Program-made: the position numbers and the translations under genes
Assembly (NCBI RefSeq): GCF_902459655.1
Contig: NZ_CABPSB010000032.1
Location: 1-41,181, forward strand
DNA: 41,181 bases
Source: Pandoraea anhela
Lineage (GTDB): Bacteria; Pseudomonadota; Gammaproteobacteria; Burkholderiales; Burkholderiaceae
Direction of reading: 5' to 3'
Notes under the pieces: model-generated
What the model saw: the letters and a program-made list of their open reading frames with translations, nothing else
Database searches by the model: none
Told to the model about the DNA's origin: nothing
Part shown: positions 15,524-24,459 of the stretch, piece after piece
Layout: each line of letters begins with the position of its first letter
How positions within the stretch are numbered: position 1 is the first letter of the stretch

Positions 15524-16543
15524 TCAGGCCGCGTCGTTGGCGGCTTGCGCAGGCACGGTCATTACGTCGTTGCGCGGGCGGTAGTTGGGCGTCGAGGGCA
15601 TGCGTGCGGCAACGTCGTGTAGCCATTGCATCGTCGCTTCGGGTTGTGTCACGGGCAGCATGTGGCCGCCATCGACGAGTGCCAGACGCACCCCCGGGTG
15701 GGCCGTCGGCATACGCTCGCCGTGCACGCGGTAGTCGAGAATGCGGTCGCCGCGTCCGTACAGAATGTCGACGGGCACGGTCAATTCGGCGTAGCGTGCG
15801 GCGAGCCCGGCGATGTCGCGCTCGGCCGCGAGGATATCGACGCTGCCCGCTTCGAAGTTGCCCGGACGAAAGCCCAGCACGCCGCCGCCACGTATGAGGA
15901 AGTCTTTAGGCGCATCTTCCGGCCCGAAGACGTAGCTGAGCGTCGTGCGTCCCGTCATCATGCCGATGGGCACGGCCAGCGTGCGTGCAACCCAGCGACG
16001 CCACCACGCGCTGCGAATCGCGAGCCCGCGGAACGGGGCGGGCACGTCGGACACCGGCTGCGTGAGCGGCGCGATCAGCGCGAGCGCCCCGACACGCTCG
16101 GCATGGTCGAGTGCGAGCATGAGCGCTACCGCGCCGCCGAGCGAATGCCCCACCACGAGCGGACGGTCCAGTGCGAGCCGGTCGATGACCTGCGCGACGA
16201 CGCTCGCTTGCCAATCGATGGCGCCGTCGCGAGTCGCCGCGCGTGAGGAGTACCCCGAGCCCGGTCGGTCGATGAGCACGATGCGGTGCGTGCGGGCGAG
16301 CGCCGCGAGCGGCAGGTAGGCAAAGTTGCGCAACTGACCGCACAGCCCGTGAACGAACACGATGGCCGGGCCATGCCCGAAGTCGACGTAGTGCAGGCGC
16401 TCCGCGTCGATGTCGAGAAACTGGCCGTCCGGCGGCACGGCGGCCTCAGCCCGGCGTGCCACGCGACGCGTGAAGCGCATCAGCACGAATACCGCTGCGG
16501 CGAGGGCGATGACGAGGCAGGCGAGCAGGTAGGCAATGAGCAT
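15524..16543 (-). CDS. Alpha/beta hydrolase with N-terminal membrane anchor, 339 aa
   Basis: The first 25 residues (MLIAYLLACLVIALAAAVFV) form a membrane anchor or uncleaved signal. The alpha/beta-hydrolase fold follows, with oxyanion motif FVHGLCG, nucleophile elbow VVGHSLGGA, an aspartate in YGRGDRILD and the catalytic histidine in DGGHMLP. The substrate is probably an ester or lactone. It ends a three-gene leftward unit with a Baeyer-Villiger-type monooxygenase and an SDR, a combination that could oxidise a ketone to an ester and cleave it. The ATG at 16543 starts the anchor; upstream sequence in frame is not natural. The gap to the monooxygenase gene is 35 bp. Confidence 0.85.
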   Translation of the reverse strand: MLIAYLLACLVIALAAAVFVLMRFTRRVARRAEAAVPPDGQFLDIDAERLHYVDFGHGPAIVFVHGLCGQLRNFAYLPLAALARTHRIVLIDRPGSGYSSRAATRDGAIDWQASVVAQVIDRLALDRPLVVGHSLGGAVALMLALDHAERVGALALIAPLTQPVSDVPAPFRGLAIRSAWWRRWVARTLAVPIGMMTGRTTLSYVFGPEDAPKDFLIRGGGVLGFRPGNFEAGSVDILAAERDIAGLAARYAELTVPVDILYGRGDRILDYRVHGERMPTAHPGVRLALVDGGHMLPVTQPEATMQWLHDVAARMPSTPNYRPRNDVMTVPAQAANDAA

Positions 16544-16578
16544 GGTGTCGTGTCGTAGCGCGGGATGAGGAAAAGACG

Positions 16579-18156
16579 TCACTCGGAACGCATCGTAGCA
16601 AGGTGTGGCGCTGCTTCGCGATGCGACGCTGCGTCGCATTGCCGGGTGGCGCGCCGCTCGAACCGCATGACGCCGTCGTCGACGCTGCCCCAGCGCATCA
16701 GGCGCAAGTCGCGCAGATAGCTTTGATAGAACACCCACGGCTTGCGTGCGCCTTGTTTGGGCAGCACGCCCGCCGCCCGCTGGATGTACCCCGAGGTCAG
16801 TCCGATCGCCGGCAACTCGCCTTGCTCTGCGTCGCGCAACTGCGGCACGCACGTGTCGGCACCATGCGCATCCATGTGACGGATCAGACGACAGACGTAT
16901 TGCGCGATGAGCTCCGCCTTCAGTGTCCACGACGCATTCGTATAGCCGAAGATCGATGCCAGATTCGGCACGCCGCTGTACATCATGCCTTTGTACGCGA
17001 CGGTGTCGGCCAGCACCACGGGTTGGCCGTCGACGATCAGTCGCGCGCCGCCCATGAGTTGCACGCGCAGGCCGGTGGCGGTCACGACGATGTCCGCGTC
17101 GAGCGTTTTGCCGCTTTTGAGCGAAAGACCGTGCGGCGTAAAGCTGACGATTTCGTCAGTCACGATGTCGGCGCGTGCGCTTCGCAACGCTTTGAAGATG
17201 TCGCCGTTGGGCGCCAGACAAAGGCGTTGATCCCAGGGGTTGTAGCGCGGCGTAAGGTCGCGCTCGACGTCGGCGTGGCCTTGCGCTTGTCGTGCGGCGC
17301 GCCGGATCAGTACGCGTCGGACGGCACGCGGCCAGCGTCGCGAGGCGTTGTAGAAGCCGAGCGTGATCAGCACGTTCTTCATGCGCACGATCCGGTGCGC
17401 CGCACCCGCCGGCAGCCATGCACGCAGGCGCTCGGCCATGCCGTCGCGCTGGGGCATCGACAGAATGTAGCTGGGCGAGCGCTGCAACATGGTGACGTGC
17501 GCTGCGCGCATGGCCAGGTTCGGCAGCAGCGTCACCGCCGTGGCGCCACTGCCGATGATCACGACCCGCTTGTCGCGATAGTCGAGCTCGGCGGGCCAGT
17601 GCTGGGGATGTACCACGGTCCCGGTAAACGACGCCATGCCGGGCCACGTGGGCGCGTGACCCGCGTCGTAGGCGTAGTAGCCGCTGCACATGAACAGGAA
17701 GCGGCAGGTGAGCGATCGTGTCTCGCGACGGCCGTCGGCATGGGTCTGTTCGACATCGAGCGTCCAGCGCGCCACGCTCGAATCCCAGCGAGCTTCGAGC
17801 ACCTTGTGGCCATAGCGGATCAGGCCGTCGAGGCCTTCGGCGCGGGCCGTCTCCTTCAGATAGTCGAGGATCTCGCCGCCCTCGGCGATGGCCCGATCGC
17901 TTGTCCATGGGCGGAAGCTGAAGCCGAGCGTGAACATATCCGAGTCGGAGCGCACGCCGGGGTAACGGAACAGATCCCATGTGCCGCCGAGCGACTGACG
18001 TGCTTCGAGCATGGCGAAGCGCGTGTGCGGGCATCGCTCGCGCAGATAGTGGGCCGCCGCGATACCGGACAGCCCGGCGCCGACGATGACGACATCGAGA
18101 TGCATGCCGCTCGCGCTGGCGTTCGCGATATCGGTTGCTGTGGCGTGGGGCGTCAT
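16579..18156 (-). CDS. Flavin-containing Baeyer-Villiger-type monooxygenase, 525 aa
   Basis: FAD-binding GAGLSG (26-31) lies at the N-terminus, the fingerprint FTGTVVHPQHWP about 150 residues later, and NADPH-binding GSGATA just after. Length and GTWDLFRYPGVRSDSD match the EthA/MymA group of monooxygenases, which turn ketones into esters and can activate thioamide drugs in mycobacteria. Neighbours are an SDR upstream and an alpha/beta hydrolase downstream, all leftward, with a divergent TetR regulator. The set resembles a small ketone- or lipid-oxidation operon such as mymA. The substrate is not predictable. The ATG at 18156 gives the right distance to the FAD motif. Confidence 0.9.
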   Translation of the reverse strand: MTPHATATDIANASASGMHLDVVIVGAGLSGIAAAHYLRERCPHTRFAMLEARQSLGGTWDLFRYPGVRSDSDMFTLGFSFRPWTSDRAIAEGGEILDYLKETARAEGLDGLIRYGHKVLEARWDSSVARWTLDVEQTHADGRRETRSLTCRFLFMCSGYYAYDAGHAPTWPGMASFTGTVVHPQHWPAELDYRDKRVVIIGSGATAVTLLPNLAMRAAHVTMLQRSPSYILSMPQRDGMAERLRAWLPAGAAHRIVRMKNVLITLGFYNASRRWPRAVRRVLIRRAARQAQGHADVERDLTPRYNPWDQRLCLAPNGDIFKALRSARADIVTDEIVSFTPHGLSLKSGKTLDADIVVTATGLRVQLMGGARLIVDGQPVVLADTVAYKGMMYSGVPNLASIFGYTNASWTLKAELIAQYVCRLIRHMDAHGADTCVPQLRDAEQGELPAIGLTSGYIQRAAGVLPKQGARKPWVFYQSYLRDLRLMRWGSVDDGVMRFERRATRQCDAASHREAAPHLATMRSE

Positions 18157-18179
18157 GACAGGGTCCTCGGCAGGGTGCT

Positions 18180-18217
18180 TACATCAGGGTGAGTACATCA
18201 AGGGTGAGTACATCAGC
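18180..18217. repeat. Short direct repeats in the SDR-monooxygenase gap
   Basis: The 15-16 base unit ACATCA(A)GGGTGAGT occurs twice in a row and begins a third time. It lies in the 97-bp gap between the SDR stop and the monooxygenase start, so it would be in the operon mRNA leader of the second gene. Confidence 0.7.
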
Positions 18218-18253
18218 GCGATTACTGCGGGGGCGTCCTTCAGGGGGAACACG

Positions 18254-19156
18254 TCAGTGTGTGGACGATTCGGTCGCGGCCGAACGTGCGCCGGTGGCGG
18301 CGCAGGCGCGTTTGCGCGACATGGCGGCGCGGCGATAGCACCAGACGACCATCGCCTGATAGCGTGCGCCGAGCAGGCGGACGAGTTTGTCCACGCGTCG
18401 GGCGTCGGGGCCCACGAGCACACGTCGGGCATTGCGCTCGACACCCGCGAGAATTTGCCGCGCGGCGGCGTCCGCACTGGTGACGTCGATGAGCTTGTTG
18501 GCACGGCGGCGGTGCGTCTGCGTGTCGATGCCGGTGAAGGCGGTCATGCTCTCGTCGATACGCGAGGTCGTCACGATGTTGGTCGCCACGCCCCCCGGGT
18601 GCACGCAGGTGCAAGACACTGGCGAGCGCATCAGGTCGAGTTCCATACGCAAGGCTTCGGTAAAGCCGCGCACGGCGAACTTGCTGGCGTTGTATGCCGA
18701 TTGGGTCGGCATTGCGATGATCCCGAACAGACTCGACGTGTTGACGATGTGCCCCTCGCCGGCGTCGTTCAGGTAGGGCAGGAACGCTTGCGTGCCGTGC
18801 ACGACGCCCCAGAAATTGATATTCATCAGCCACGCGAAGTCTTCCTGGCGTGCGGTTGCGACCGGCACCGATAGCGAGACGCCGGCATTGTTGAAGACGA
18901 GATTGACCTTGCCGTGCGTTGCCGCCGTGTCGCGCGCCCAGGCGAACACGGCCTCGCGGTCGGCCACGTCGAGTCGCTGCGACGTGACGCGCACGCCGAG
19001 CGCGCGGCAAGCGGCGGCGGTGTCGGCGACGCTCGCTTCGTCGATATCGGACAGCGCGAGATGCGCGCCACGACGCGCCAGTTCGCACGCGAGCGAGCGA
19101 CCCATGCCGGAACCGGCCCCGGTGATGGCGGCGACCTTGTCCGTGAATGTCTTCAT
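18254..19156 (-). CDS. Short-chain dehydrogenase/reductase, 300 aa
   Basis: A classical SDR: TGAGSGMG cofactor motif near residue 12, DI acidic residue after strand 2, NNAG, catalytic Ser in NTSSLFG, YNASK active site and a PGG segment. The last 50 residues form a basic helical extension (YQAMVVWCYRRAAMSRKR), often seen in membrane-associated SDRs of fatty-acid or sterol type. AAGGAGA before the ATG at 19156 fixes the start. First gene of the leftward operon with the monooxygenase and hydrolase, 126 bp from the divergent TetR gene. It probably supplies or uses the ketone handled by the monooxygenase; that link is inference. Confidence 0.9.
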   Translation of the reverse strand: MKTFTDKVAAITGAGSGMGRSLACELARRGAHLALSDIDEASVADTAAACRALGVRVTSQRLDVADREAVFAWARDTAATHGKVNLVFNNAGVSLSVPVATARQEDFAWLMNINFWGVVHGTQAFLPYLNDAGEGHIVNTSSLFGIIAMPTQSAYNASKFAVRGFTEALRMELDLMRSPVSCTCVHPGGVATNIVTTSRIDESMTAFTGIDTQTHRRRANKLIDVTSADAAARQILAGVERNARRVLVGPDARRVDKLVRLLGARYQAMVVWCYRRAAMSRKRACAATGARSAATESSTH

Positions 19157-19243
19157 TGCACTGTCTCCTTCGATGCGGCGTCGATGTCGTCTGCCTCGTC
19201 GTGTGCGGGTGCCCGCGCGGGCTGCCATGAGGTCATGTGAATT

Positions 19244-19261
19244 TGGTGATGTTTGTCACCA
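19244..19261. promoter_or_regulatory. Candidate TetR operator between tetR-type gene and SDR operon
   Basis: TGGTGA (19244-19249) and TCACCA (19256-19261) form a perfect inverted repeat around six bases, 18 bp in all. It lies between the divergent SDR operon and the TetR-family gene, where the regulator would control both. Confidence 0.5.
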
Positions 19262-19282
19262 CTTTAGTTTTCCGTCTGGGTG

Positions 19283-19972
19283 ATGTCAAATAGCGAAATG
19301 GAACAGGCACTCGAATCGAAGGACGCGGCGATGGCGGTGGCGAAGACGTTGACAAAGACGGTGAGCGGCGGGCGGCGCTATGGCGGCGTCGGGCAGGCGC
19401 AGCGGGAGCAGGCGCGTCGTGCCGCGCTGATCGACGCCGCGACGGAGGTGTTCGGCACCGTCGGCTTTCGTCGGGCGACCGTGCGCGCGGTGTGCGGGGC
19501 GGCGAAACTCAACGACCGGTATTTCTATGCGGCGTTCGACAACATGGAACATCTGTTGCGGGCGACGTACGCGCATCACGCGCAGACATTACTGGAACGG
19601 TTGCAGGTGGCGATCGCCGCGAGCGCGCCGACGCTCGACGCACGCCTCGACGCCGGCCTGCACGCTTTCTTCTCGTTCTTGCGCGATCCGCATGCGGCGC
19701 GCGTGTTGCTGCTCGAAGTCATGGGGGTGAGTGCGGAGACGGACCAGACCTATCAGCGCTACATCTTCGAATTCGCGAAGCTGATTCTCGGCATGGCGGC
19801 GACGCCGGCACCCGACGACGACGACGCCCAGGCGCAGGCGCGTATTGTCGGTCTGGCGCTCGTCGGCGCGATGACGAACGCCGGCACGGCGTGGGTGCTC
19901 ACCGGCTATGAGGACACGCAGGCGTGCATGGTCGCAAGCTGCCGCCGCGTGTTGCGTGGGGCACTGGTCTGA
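19283..19972 (+). CDS. TetR-family transcriptional regulator, 229 aa
   Basis: The N-terminal helix-turn-helix is typical: ALIDAATEVFGTVGFRRATV, then VCGAAKLNDRYFYAAFDNMEHLL (about residues 45-95). The rest is an alpha-helical ligand domain without family-specific marks. It is divergent from the monooxygenase operon and so is probably its repressor, responding to a substrate of the operon. I chose ATG 19283; a GTG overlaps at 19280, and a basic 40-residue tail precedes the HTH in either case. Confidence 0.88.
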   Translation: MSNSEMEQALESKDAAMAVAKTLTKTVSGGRRYGGVGQAQREQARRAALIDAATEVFGTVGFRRATVRAVCGAAKLNDRYFYAAFDNMEHLLRATYAHHAQTLLERLQVAIAASAPTLDARLDAGLHAFFSFLRDPHAARVLLLEVMGVSAETDQTYQRYIFEFAKLILGMAATPAPDDDDAQAQARIVGLALVGAMTNAGTAWVLTGYEDTQACMVASCRRVLRGALV

Positions 19973-20125
19973 TCCCGCATCGCGACATCGACGAGCGGAG
20001 ACCGCCGCAGCGCCGGGCAGGCTCGCTACAATACGTTTTTCCCGTACGACGCGCATGACGCGAGAGGCGCTTGCGCTCGCCGTTCCCGTCGTCCTTCCTA
20101 ATTCCTCACTCTCCAAAGGTCGCAA

Positions 20126-21328
20126 ATGACCACTATCGGAACTCCGCTGTCGCCGAGCGCGACGAAGGTCATGTTGTTGGGCGCCGGCGAACTCGGCCGT
20201 GAAGTGCTGATCGCGTTGCAGCGTCTCGGTGTCGAGACGATTGCGGTGGATCGTTACGAGAACGCGCCGGGGCAGCAGGTGGCGCATTATGCGCGCACGA
20301 TCGCGATGACGGATCCCGAGCAACTCAAGGCGCTGATCGAGGCCGAGAAGCCGGATCTCGTCGTGCCCGAGATCGAAGCGATTGCCACACCGATGCTCGA
20401 AGCGCTGGAAGCCGATGGCGTGGTGCGGGTGATCCCGACCGCACGGGCGGCGCGGCTCACGATGGACCGCGAGGGCATTCGCCGTCTGGCGGCCGAGACG
20501 CTGGGGCTGCCCACGAGTCCGTACCAGTTCTGCGACTCGCTGGAGCAGTTGCAGGCCGCCATCGACGGCGGCATCGGGTATCCGTGCATCGTCAAGCCGG
20601 TCATGAGCAGTTCGGGTAAAGGGCAGAGCAAGATCGACAGCGCGGCCGACGTTCAGGCCGCGTGGGACTATGCGATGGCGGGCGGGCGCGTGAGCCATGG
20701 CCGCATCATCGTCGAAGGCTTCATCGATTTCGACTACGAGATCACCTTGCTGACCGTGCGTGCGCGCGGCGCCGATGCGCAGATCGAGACGCACTTCTGT
20801 GCGCCGATCGGGCACAAGCAGGTCAGCGGCGATTACGTCGAGAGCTGGCAGCCGCATCCGATGTCGTCCGTCGCACTCGAACGCGCTCGCGTGATCGCGC
20901 GCGACGTGACGAACAACCTCGGCGGGCAGGGCATCTTCGGTGTCGAACTGTTCGTGAAGGGCGACGACGTATGGTTCAGCGAAGTGAGTCCGCGTCCGCA
21001 CGACACCGGTATGGTGACGATGATCACGCAGTGGCAGAACGAGTTCGAACTGCACGCGCGCGCGATTCTCGGTCTGCCGGTCAACACCACGCTCAAGACG
21101 CCGGGCGCGAGCGCTGTCATCTATGGCGGTGTGGACGCGAAGGGCATCGTGTTCGACGGCGTGGATCAGGCGCTGCAAGTGCCGCAGACGGACATTCGTC
21201 TGTTCGGCAAGCCGGAGAGTTTCGTCAAGCGCCGCATGGGTGTGGCACTCGCGTACGACAACGATCTGGACGTGGCGCGCAGCCATGCGGTGGAAGCGGC
21301 CGGTCGCGTGAAGCCGCGCGCTGTCTGA
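20126..21328 (+). CDS. purT: Formate-dependent GAR transformylase (PurT), 400 aa
   Basis: ATP-grasp enzyme that makes formyl-GAR from GAR, formate and ATP in purine synthesis, independently of folate. It has the [11 protein letters not shown] start, [10 protein letters not shown], the [15 protein letters not shown]-binding loop, the [17 protein letters not shown] segment and [11 protein letters not shown]; the length is usual. AAAGGT lies before the ATG at 20126. It is monocistronic and ends at a strong bidirectional terminator. Confidence 0.97.
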   Translation: MTTIGTPLSPSATKVMLLGAGELGREVLIALQRLGVETIAVDRYENAPGQQVAHYARTIAMTDPEQLKALIEAEKPDLVVPEIEAIATPMLEALEADGVVRVIPTARAARLTMDREGIRRLAAETLGLPTSPYQFCDSLEQLQAAIDGGIGYPCIVKPVMSSSGKGQSKIDSAADVQAAWDYAMAGGRVSHGRIIVEGFIDFDYEITLLTVRARGADAQIETHFCAPIGHKQVSGDYVESWQPHPMSSVALERARVIARDVTNNLGGQGIFGVELFVKGDDVWFSEVSPRPHDTGMVTMITQWQNEFELHARAILGLPVNTTLKTPGASAVIYGGVDAKGIVFDGVDQALQVPQTDIRLFGKPESFVKRRMGVALAYDNDLDVARSHAVEAAGRVKPRAV

Positions 21329-21363
21329 CGACGGTTCGGCGCAGGTCCGACATCCCGGGCTGC

Positions 21364-21399
21364 AACGAAAAAACCCCGCCTGAGCGGGGTTTTTTCGTT
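21364..21399. terminator. Bidirectional terminator between purT and the cold-shock gene
   Basis: CCCCGC (21374-21379) pairs with GCGGGG (21384-21389) around CTGA, flanked by A6 and T6 that extend the stem through AACG/CGTT. It serves purT on the plus strand and the convergent cold-shock gene on the minus strand. Confidence 0.9.
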
Positions 21400-21475
21400 C
21401 GGGCAGTGGCTAGGGTCAGCGCACTGCCCGAGGCGCGTCGGTCGCGTTAGCGACCGCTCAGCGAATCACCAGGCC

Positions 21476-21679
21476 TTAGACCGGCTGGATGTTGCTGGCT
21501 TGACGGCCCTTCGGTCCCATCTTCACTTCGAAGGTGACCTTCTGGTTTTCTTGCAGCGACTTGAAGCCCTTCGCTTGAATTTCCGAGAAGTGGGCGAAGA
21601 GATCTTCACCGCCTTCGTCCGGCGTAATAAAACCAAAACCCTTGGCGTCGTTGAACCACTTGACGGTACCAGTTGCCAT
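21476..21679 (-). CDS. cspA: Cold-shock protein CspA family, 67 aa
   Basis: Single cold-shock domain with both RNA-binding motifs, KGFGFITPD (RNP1) and DLFAHFSEI (RNP2), and the NQKVTFEV strand. Such proteins melt RNA structure and act as RNA chaperones. AAGGA precedes the ATG at 21679. The long AT-richer stretch upstream (to about 21,780) fits the structured 5' leader common in this family. Whether it is cold-induced cannot be told from sequence; many betaproteobacterial copies are constitutive. Confidence 0.95.
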   Translation of the reverse strand: MATGTVKWFNDAKGFGFITPDEGGEDLFAHFSEIQAKGFKSLQENQKVTFEVKMGPKGRQASNIQPV

Positions 21680-21779
21680 TTCTTAAATCCTTAAAGTTTT
21701 CAAATGAGCGAGCGAGATGCTCAGCGAGCGCATGACATTAAAGCTGATCAGGTACAACCGAGTTGACGCAGAGGGCGAC

Positions 21780-22324
21780 ATTAGATGACACAAGACTCGC
21801 CATACAACGTTCATGCACCCGTTTTTTTACGGGAAAGGTGGGAAGGTGTCAAGCAGGGAAACTGTGGGATTGTTGATCCACGCCAGTTTCCAGCCGTTTT
21901 TCGCTGCGATGCGACATGCATTCGAGATTGCCGGACGGCCGGTCGAACCGATTTCGCCATCTCGCGCCACGCGTCGCGCTCGGCATCGTTGTGCATACGT
22001 CATCGCGACTCAGGGCGCGTATGCGACTTGTGTCATTTCCCTTCGGTGTTTCCCGGTTGCCGAGAAGTCTCGTCGCCGAAGTGAGACATCCGAGTGACAC
22101 GTTGCTCAAAAGCATTCGACGAAAAATTCGAAGCGACACGACGCGTCGACAATCCCTTGTGGTACCGGCACAACGCGTGCGGCGACGCGCCGGCGTTTCA
22201 CGCGTGCGTCATTGCGATATGCGCTCGGCGTGACAGACGTTGTGCCCCCTGGCATGGGGCGACCCCAAGCCGCCCCATGCCGCGCTAACCGGCATGAATC
22301 AGCCTCAGCCAGCCTCAGCGAACA
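21780..22324. other. Intergenic stretch, no gene seen
   Basis: About 545 bp between the cold-shock gene leader and the stop of the basic secreted protein gene. Open frames here give Arg-rich, cysteine-rich translations unlike proteins. No terminator or RNA gene was recognised. Confidence 0.45.
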
Positions 22325-22768
22325 TCAGGCACGCGAGCGCGTGCGGTGCTTGCTCGCGAGGGTCGGATGCGCCCGATGCGTTGTCTTCGGCGCCAGCGTA
22401 TGGCGCGTCTTCACCGGCTTGCGATCCTTCGACATGCGATTTGTGTGGCCGGACTTTCGATGATCGTCAGCGCGATGCGTACCTGAAGATTTTGATAGGT
22501 GTGCCGACGTTGACGACGATGTCTTCACGTGATGCCGAGGCGCCGGTTTGGCCGACGCTTTCGTTACGCCTCGCCTGGCCTTCGGCGTATGCACTTTCGC
22601 ATTCGCCTTAATATTTGTTTTCGTATGCGACTTCGCATGCCGACCGGATGCAGTGTGCGAAGCGGAGACGTGCGAGGCGGCGAACGCCGACGTGGTGAGC
22701 GTGGCGGCAAGGGCGAGCGAGAGCGCGACGTACGCATTGCGCAGGGCGCGCGGGTAGAGCTTGGACAA
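22325..22768 (-). CDS. Small basic secreted protein, His/Lys/Ser/Thr-rich, 147 aa
   Basis: A TTG start at 22768 is preceded by GGAGG at the right spacing; the longer open frame upstream is not natural. A signal peptide follows (ALRNAYVALSLALAATLTT, cleavage near AFA/AS). The mature part is almost entirely low-complexity and basic (HAKSHTKTNIKANAK, HHVKTSSSTSAHLSK), without cysteines. Such proteins may bind DNA, polyanions or metals at the surface, but no function can be claimed. Composition is typical of unstructured chains. Confidence 0.55.
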   Translation of the reverse strand: MSKLYPRALRNAYVALSLALAATLTTSAFAASHVSASHTASGRHAKSHTKTNIKANAKVHTPKARRGVTKASAKPAPRHHVKTSSSTSAHLSKSSGTHRADDHRKSGHTNRMSKDRKPVKTRHTLAPKTTHRAHPTLASKHRTRSRA

Positions 22769-23257
22769 CGGTGCCTCCGTGGGAATGATGGCGTGCGCCG
22801 AATCGGGCGCGAACGGGGTTGCGGATTCGGGGGTGGCGTCGTGACGGGCAGCCCGTTCGTCACTGGATGCGATGACATATATCGCTGAGCGCGCACTGAC
22901 GAGCGGGCGCGATTGTAGGGCCGCAAAAATGCCTTGTCGAGATGGTGCGATGGCCGGCCGACCGCCCAAACGCCGTCATGCACCAAAATGGGCGATTTTT
23001 GTGCGCTGCCGCATCGCTGTCCTTTGGGATAAGTATTTTCCCTAGGAACGCTGGCGGCGCACGTCATGGCTCGATTTGGCGGCTGCAAAATAGATGCGCA
23101 TCACCCTCAAATTTGAGAGGGCGGTGCCGTTAATGGCCTCATGATGACCTCTTGATCGCTTCACGATGGCATTGCAACAAGCGTTGACATGACGTCATCA
23201 TGGTGAGGCAAGCACGCTAGGCGGCCGCGCAGTGCCGCGTGTCTCTCGAGACCTTAC
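22769..23257. other. Divergent intergenic region before the GGDEF gene
   Basis: No gene seen in about 490 bp. A 10-bp palindrome, ATGACGTCAT (23189-23198), overlaps a TTGACA-like box and lies about 60 bp before the GTG start of the diguanylate cyclase gene, a plausible promoter/operator position. Confidence 0.4.
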
Positions 23258-24340
23258 GTGGCAACCAATCAGGCACCGACGCTCGACACTTTGCAATCGC
23301 TGCTGGAAACCGTCCAGCGCAATGAGCGTTCGCTAAAACGTTTCCAGGACATCGAACTGGCGCTCATGGGGGCGCCGGACTTCTGTCAATTCCTCGAAGT
23401 GGTGCTCAACCGCCTGCGTCATGACTTCGATCTCTCCGGCGTGCGGCTGATGCTCGCGGAAGTCGACGACACCTTGCGAGATCTCATCGACACCGCCGAA
23501 GGCATCCGCGCGCTCGACGCGGGCCTGTGCATCGCGCAGGACGCCAGTACCTTCGCCGCCGTGTGCGGCAACGGCCAACTCTGGATCGGTGCGCCGCGCG
23601 AACGCCATGCGTCGTTGTTCGGGGCACGTCCTCCCGCGAGCGCCGTCGTCATGCCGCTCGCGCGCAACGGACGCTACATCGGCGTAATCGCGTTGGGGAG
23701 TCGCGACGCGCGTCGCTTCGCGCCCGAAATGGCGACCGACTTCCTCGAACGTTTCGGTGCGGTCGTCGCGGTGTGCCTCGAGAACATGTGGAATCGCGAG
23801 CGTCTCAAGCGCATCGGACTGACGGACCCACTGACGGGTTTGTCGAACCGCCGCTATTTCGATCAGCGTCTCAGAGAGGAGGTCATTCGGGGCGCACGTT
23901 ACGGTGCGCCGTTGGCGTGTCTGCTTATCGACATCGACCACTTCAAGCGAGTGAACGACAGTCACGGACACGCGACCGGCGATCGCGCCCTGCGCGCGGC
24001 AAGTGTGTGCATGCGCGCCCAGCTTCGGGTGACGGATACGCTGGCGCGCTATGGCGGTGAGGAGTTTGCCGCGTTGCTCGTGCAGACCGAGCAGAACTGG
24101 GCGGGCACGGTGGCCGAGCGTGTACGTCGTGCGGTTGCGCGACTCGAAGTGCCCGACGACGACGGCGCGCTCGTGCCGCTGACGATTTCCATCGGGCTGG
24201 CGAGTGTCGATCCGCGCGATATCGCCGATCCGGACACGCTGCCGATGCGGTTGCTCGGCGCGGCCGATGCCGCGCTATACACCGCGAAGCGCTCGGGGCG
24301 CGATCGCGTCGTGGTCGCGCCGGCGGCGAGTTTGCGCTAG
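23258..24340 (+). CDS. DUF484-GGDEF diguanylate cyclase, 360 aa
   Basis: Residues about 15-180 resemble DUF484, a GAF-like sensory fold, with RNERSLKRFQDIELAL at the start. A linker helix and a GGDEF domain follow: LTDPLTGLSNRRYFD, LLIDIDHFKRVNDSHGH and the active site GGEEF (266-270). The RVTD inhibitory site (257-260) five residues before it is intact. The enzyme should make cyclic di-GMP from two GTP, with feedback control at the I-site. There is no membrane segment, so it is cytosolic. The start is a GTG with a poor ribosome site. Confidence 0.92.
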   Translation: MATNQAPTLDTLQSLLETVQRNERSLKRFQDIELALMGAPDFCQFLEVVLNRLRHDFDLSGVRLMLAEVDDTLRDLIDTAEGIRALDAGLCIAQDASTFAAVCGNGQLWIGAPRERHASLFGARPPASAVVMPLARNGRYIGVIALGSRDARRFAPEMATDFLERFGAVVAVCLENMWNRERLKRIGLTDPLTGLSNRRYFDQRLREEVIRGARYGAPLACLLIDIDHFKRVNDSHGHATGDRALRAASVCMRAQLRVTDTLARYGGEEFAALLVQTEQNWAGTVAERVRRAVARLEVPDDDGALVPLTISIGLASVDPRDIADPDTLPMRLLGAADAALYTAKRSGRDRVVVAPAASLR

Positions 24341-24459
24341 GGGGCGCAGCGCGGCCGAATATATGTTGCCGTATGCGTTGTCAGACGCGCCGCATGCGTT
24401 TGCTTACCTCGCTTACGTCGCATCGGCTGACCTGTCGATGGCGGTTGGCGATCGTTGGC

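Noticed and set aside
16603-18192. 529-codon frame on the plus strand opposite the monooxygenase
   Set aside because: High-GC antisense artefact; His/Arg-rich translation with no motifs, while the opposite strand has clear FAD and NADPH motifs.
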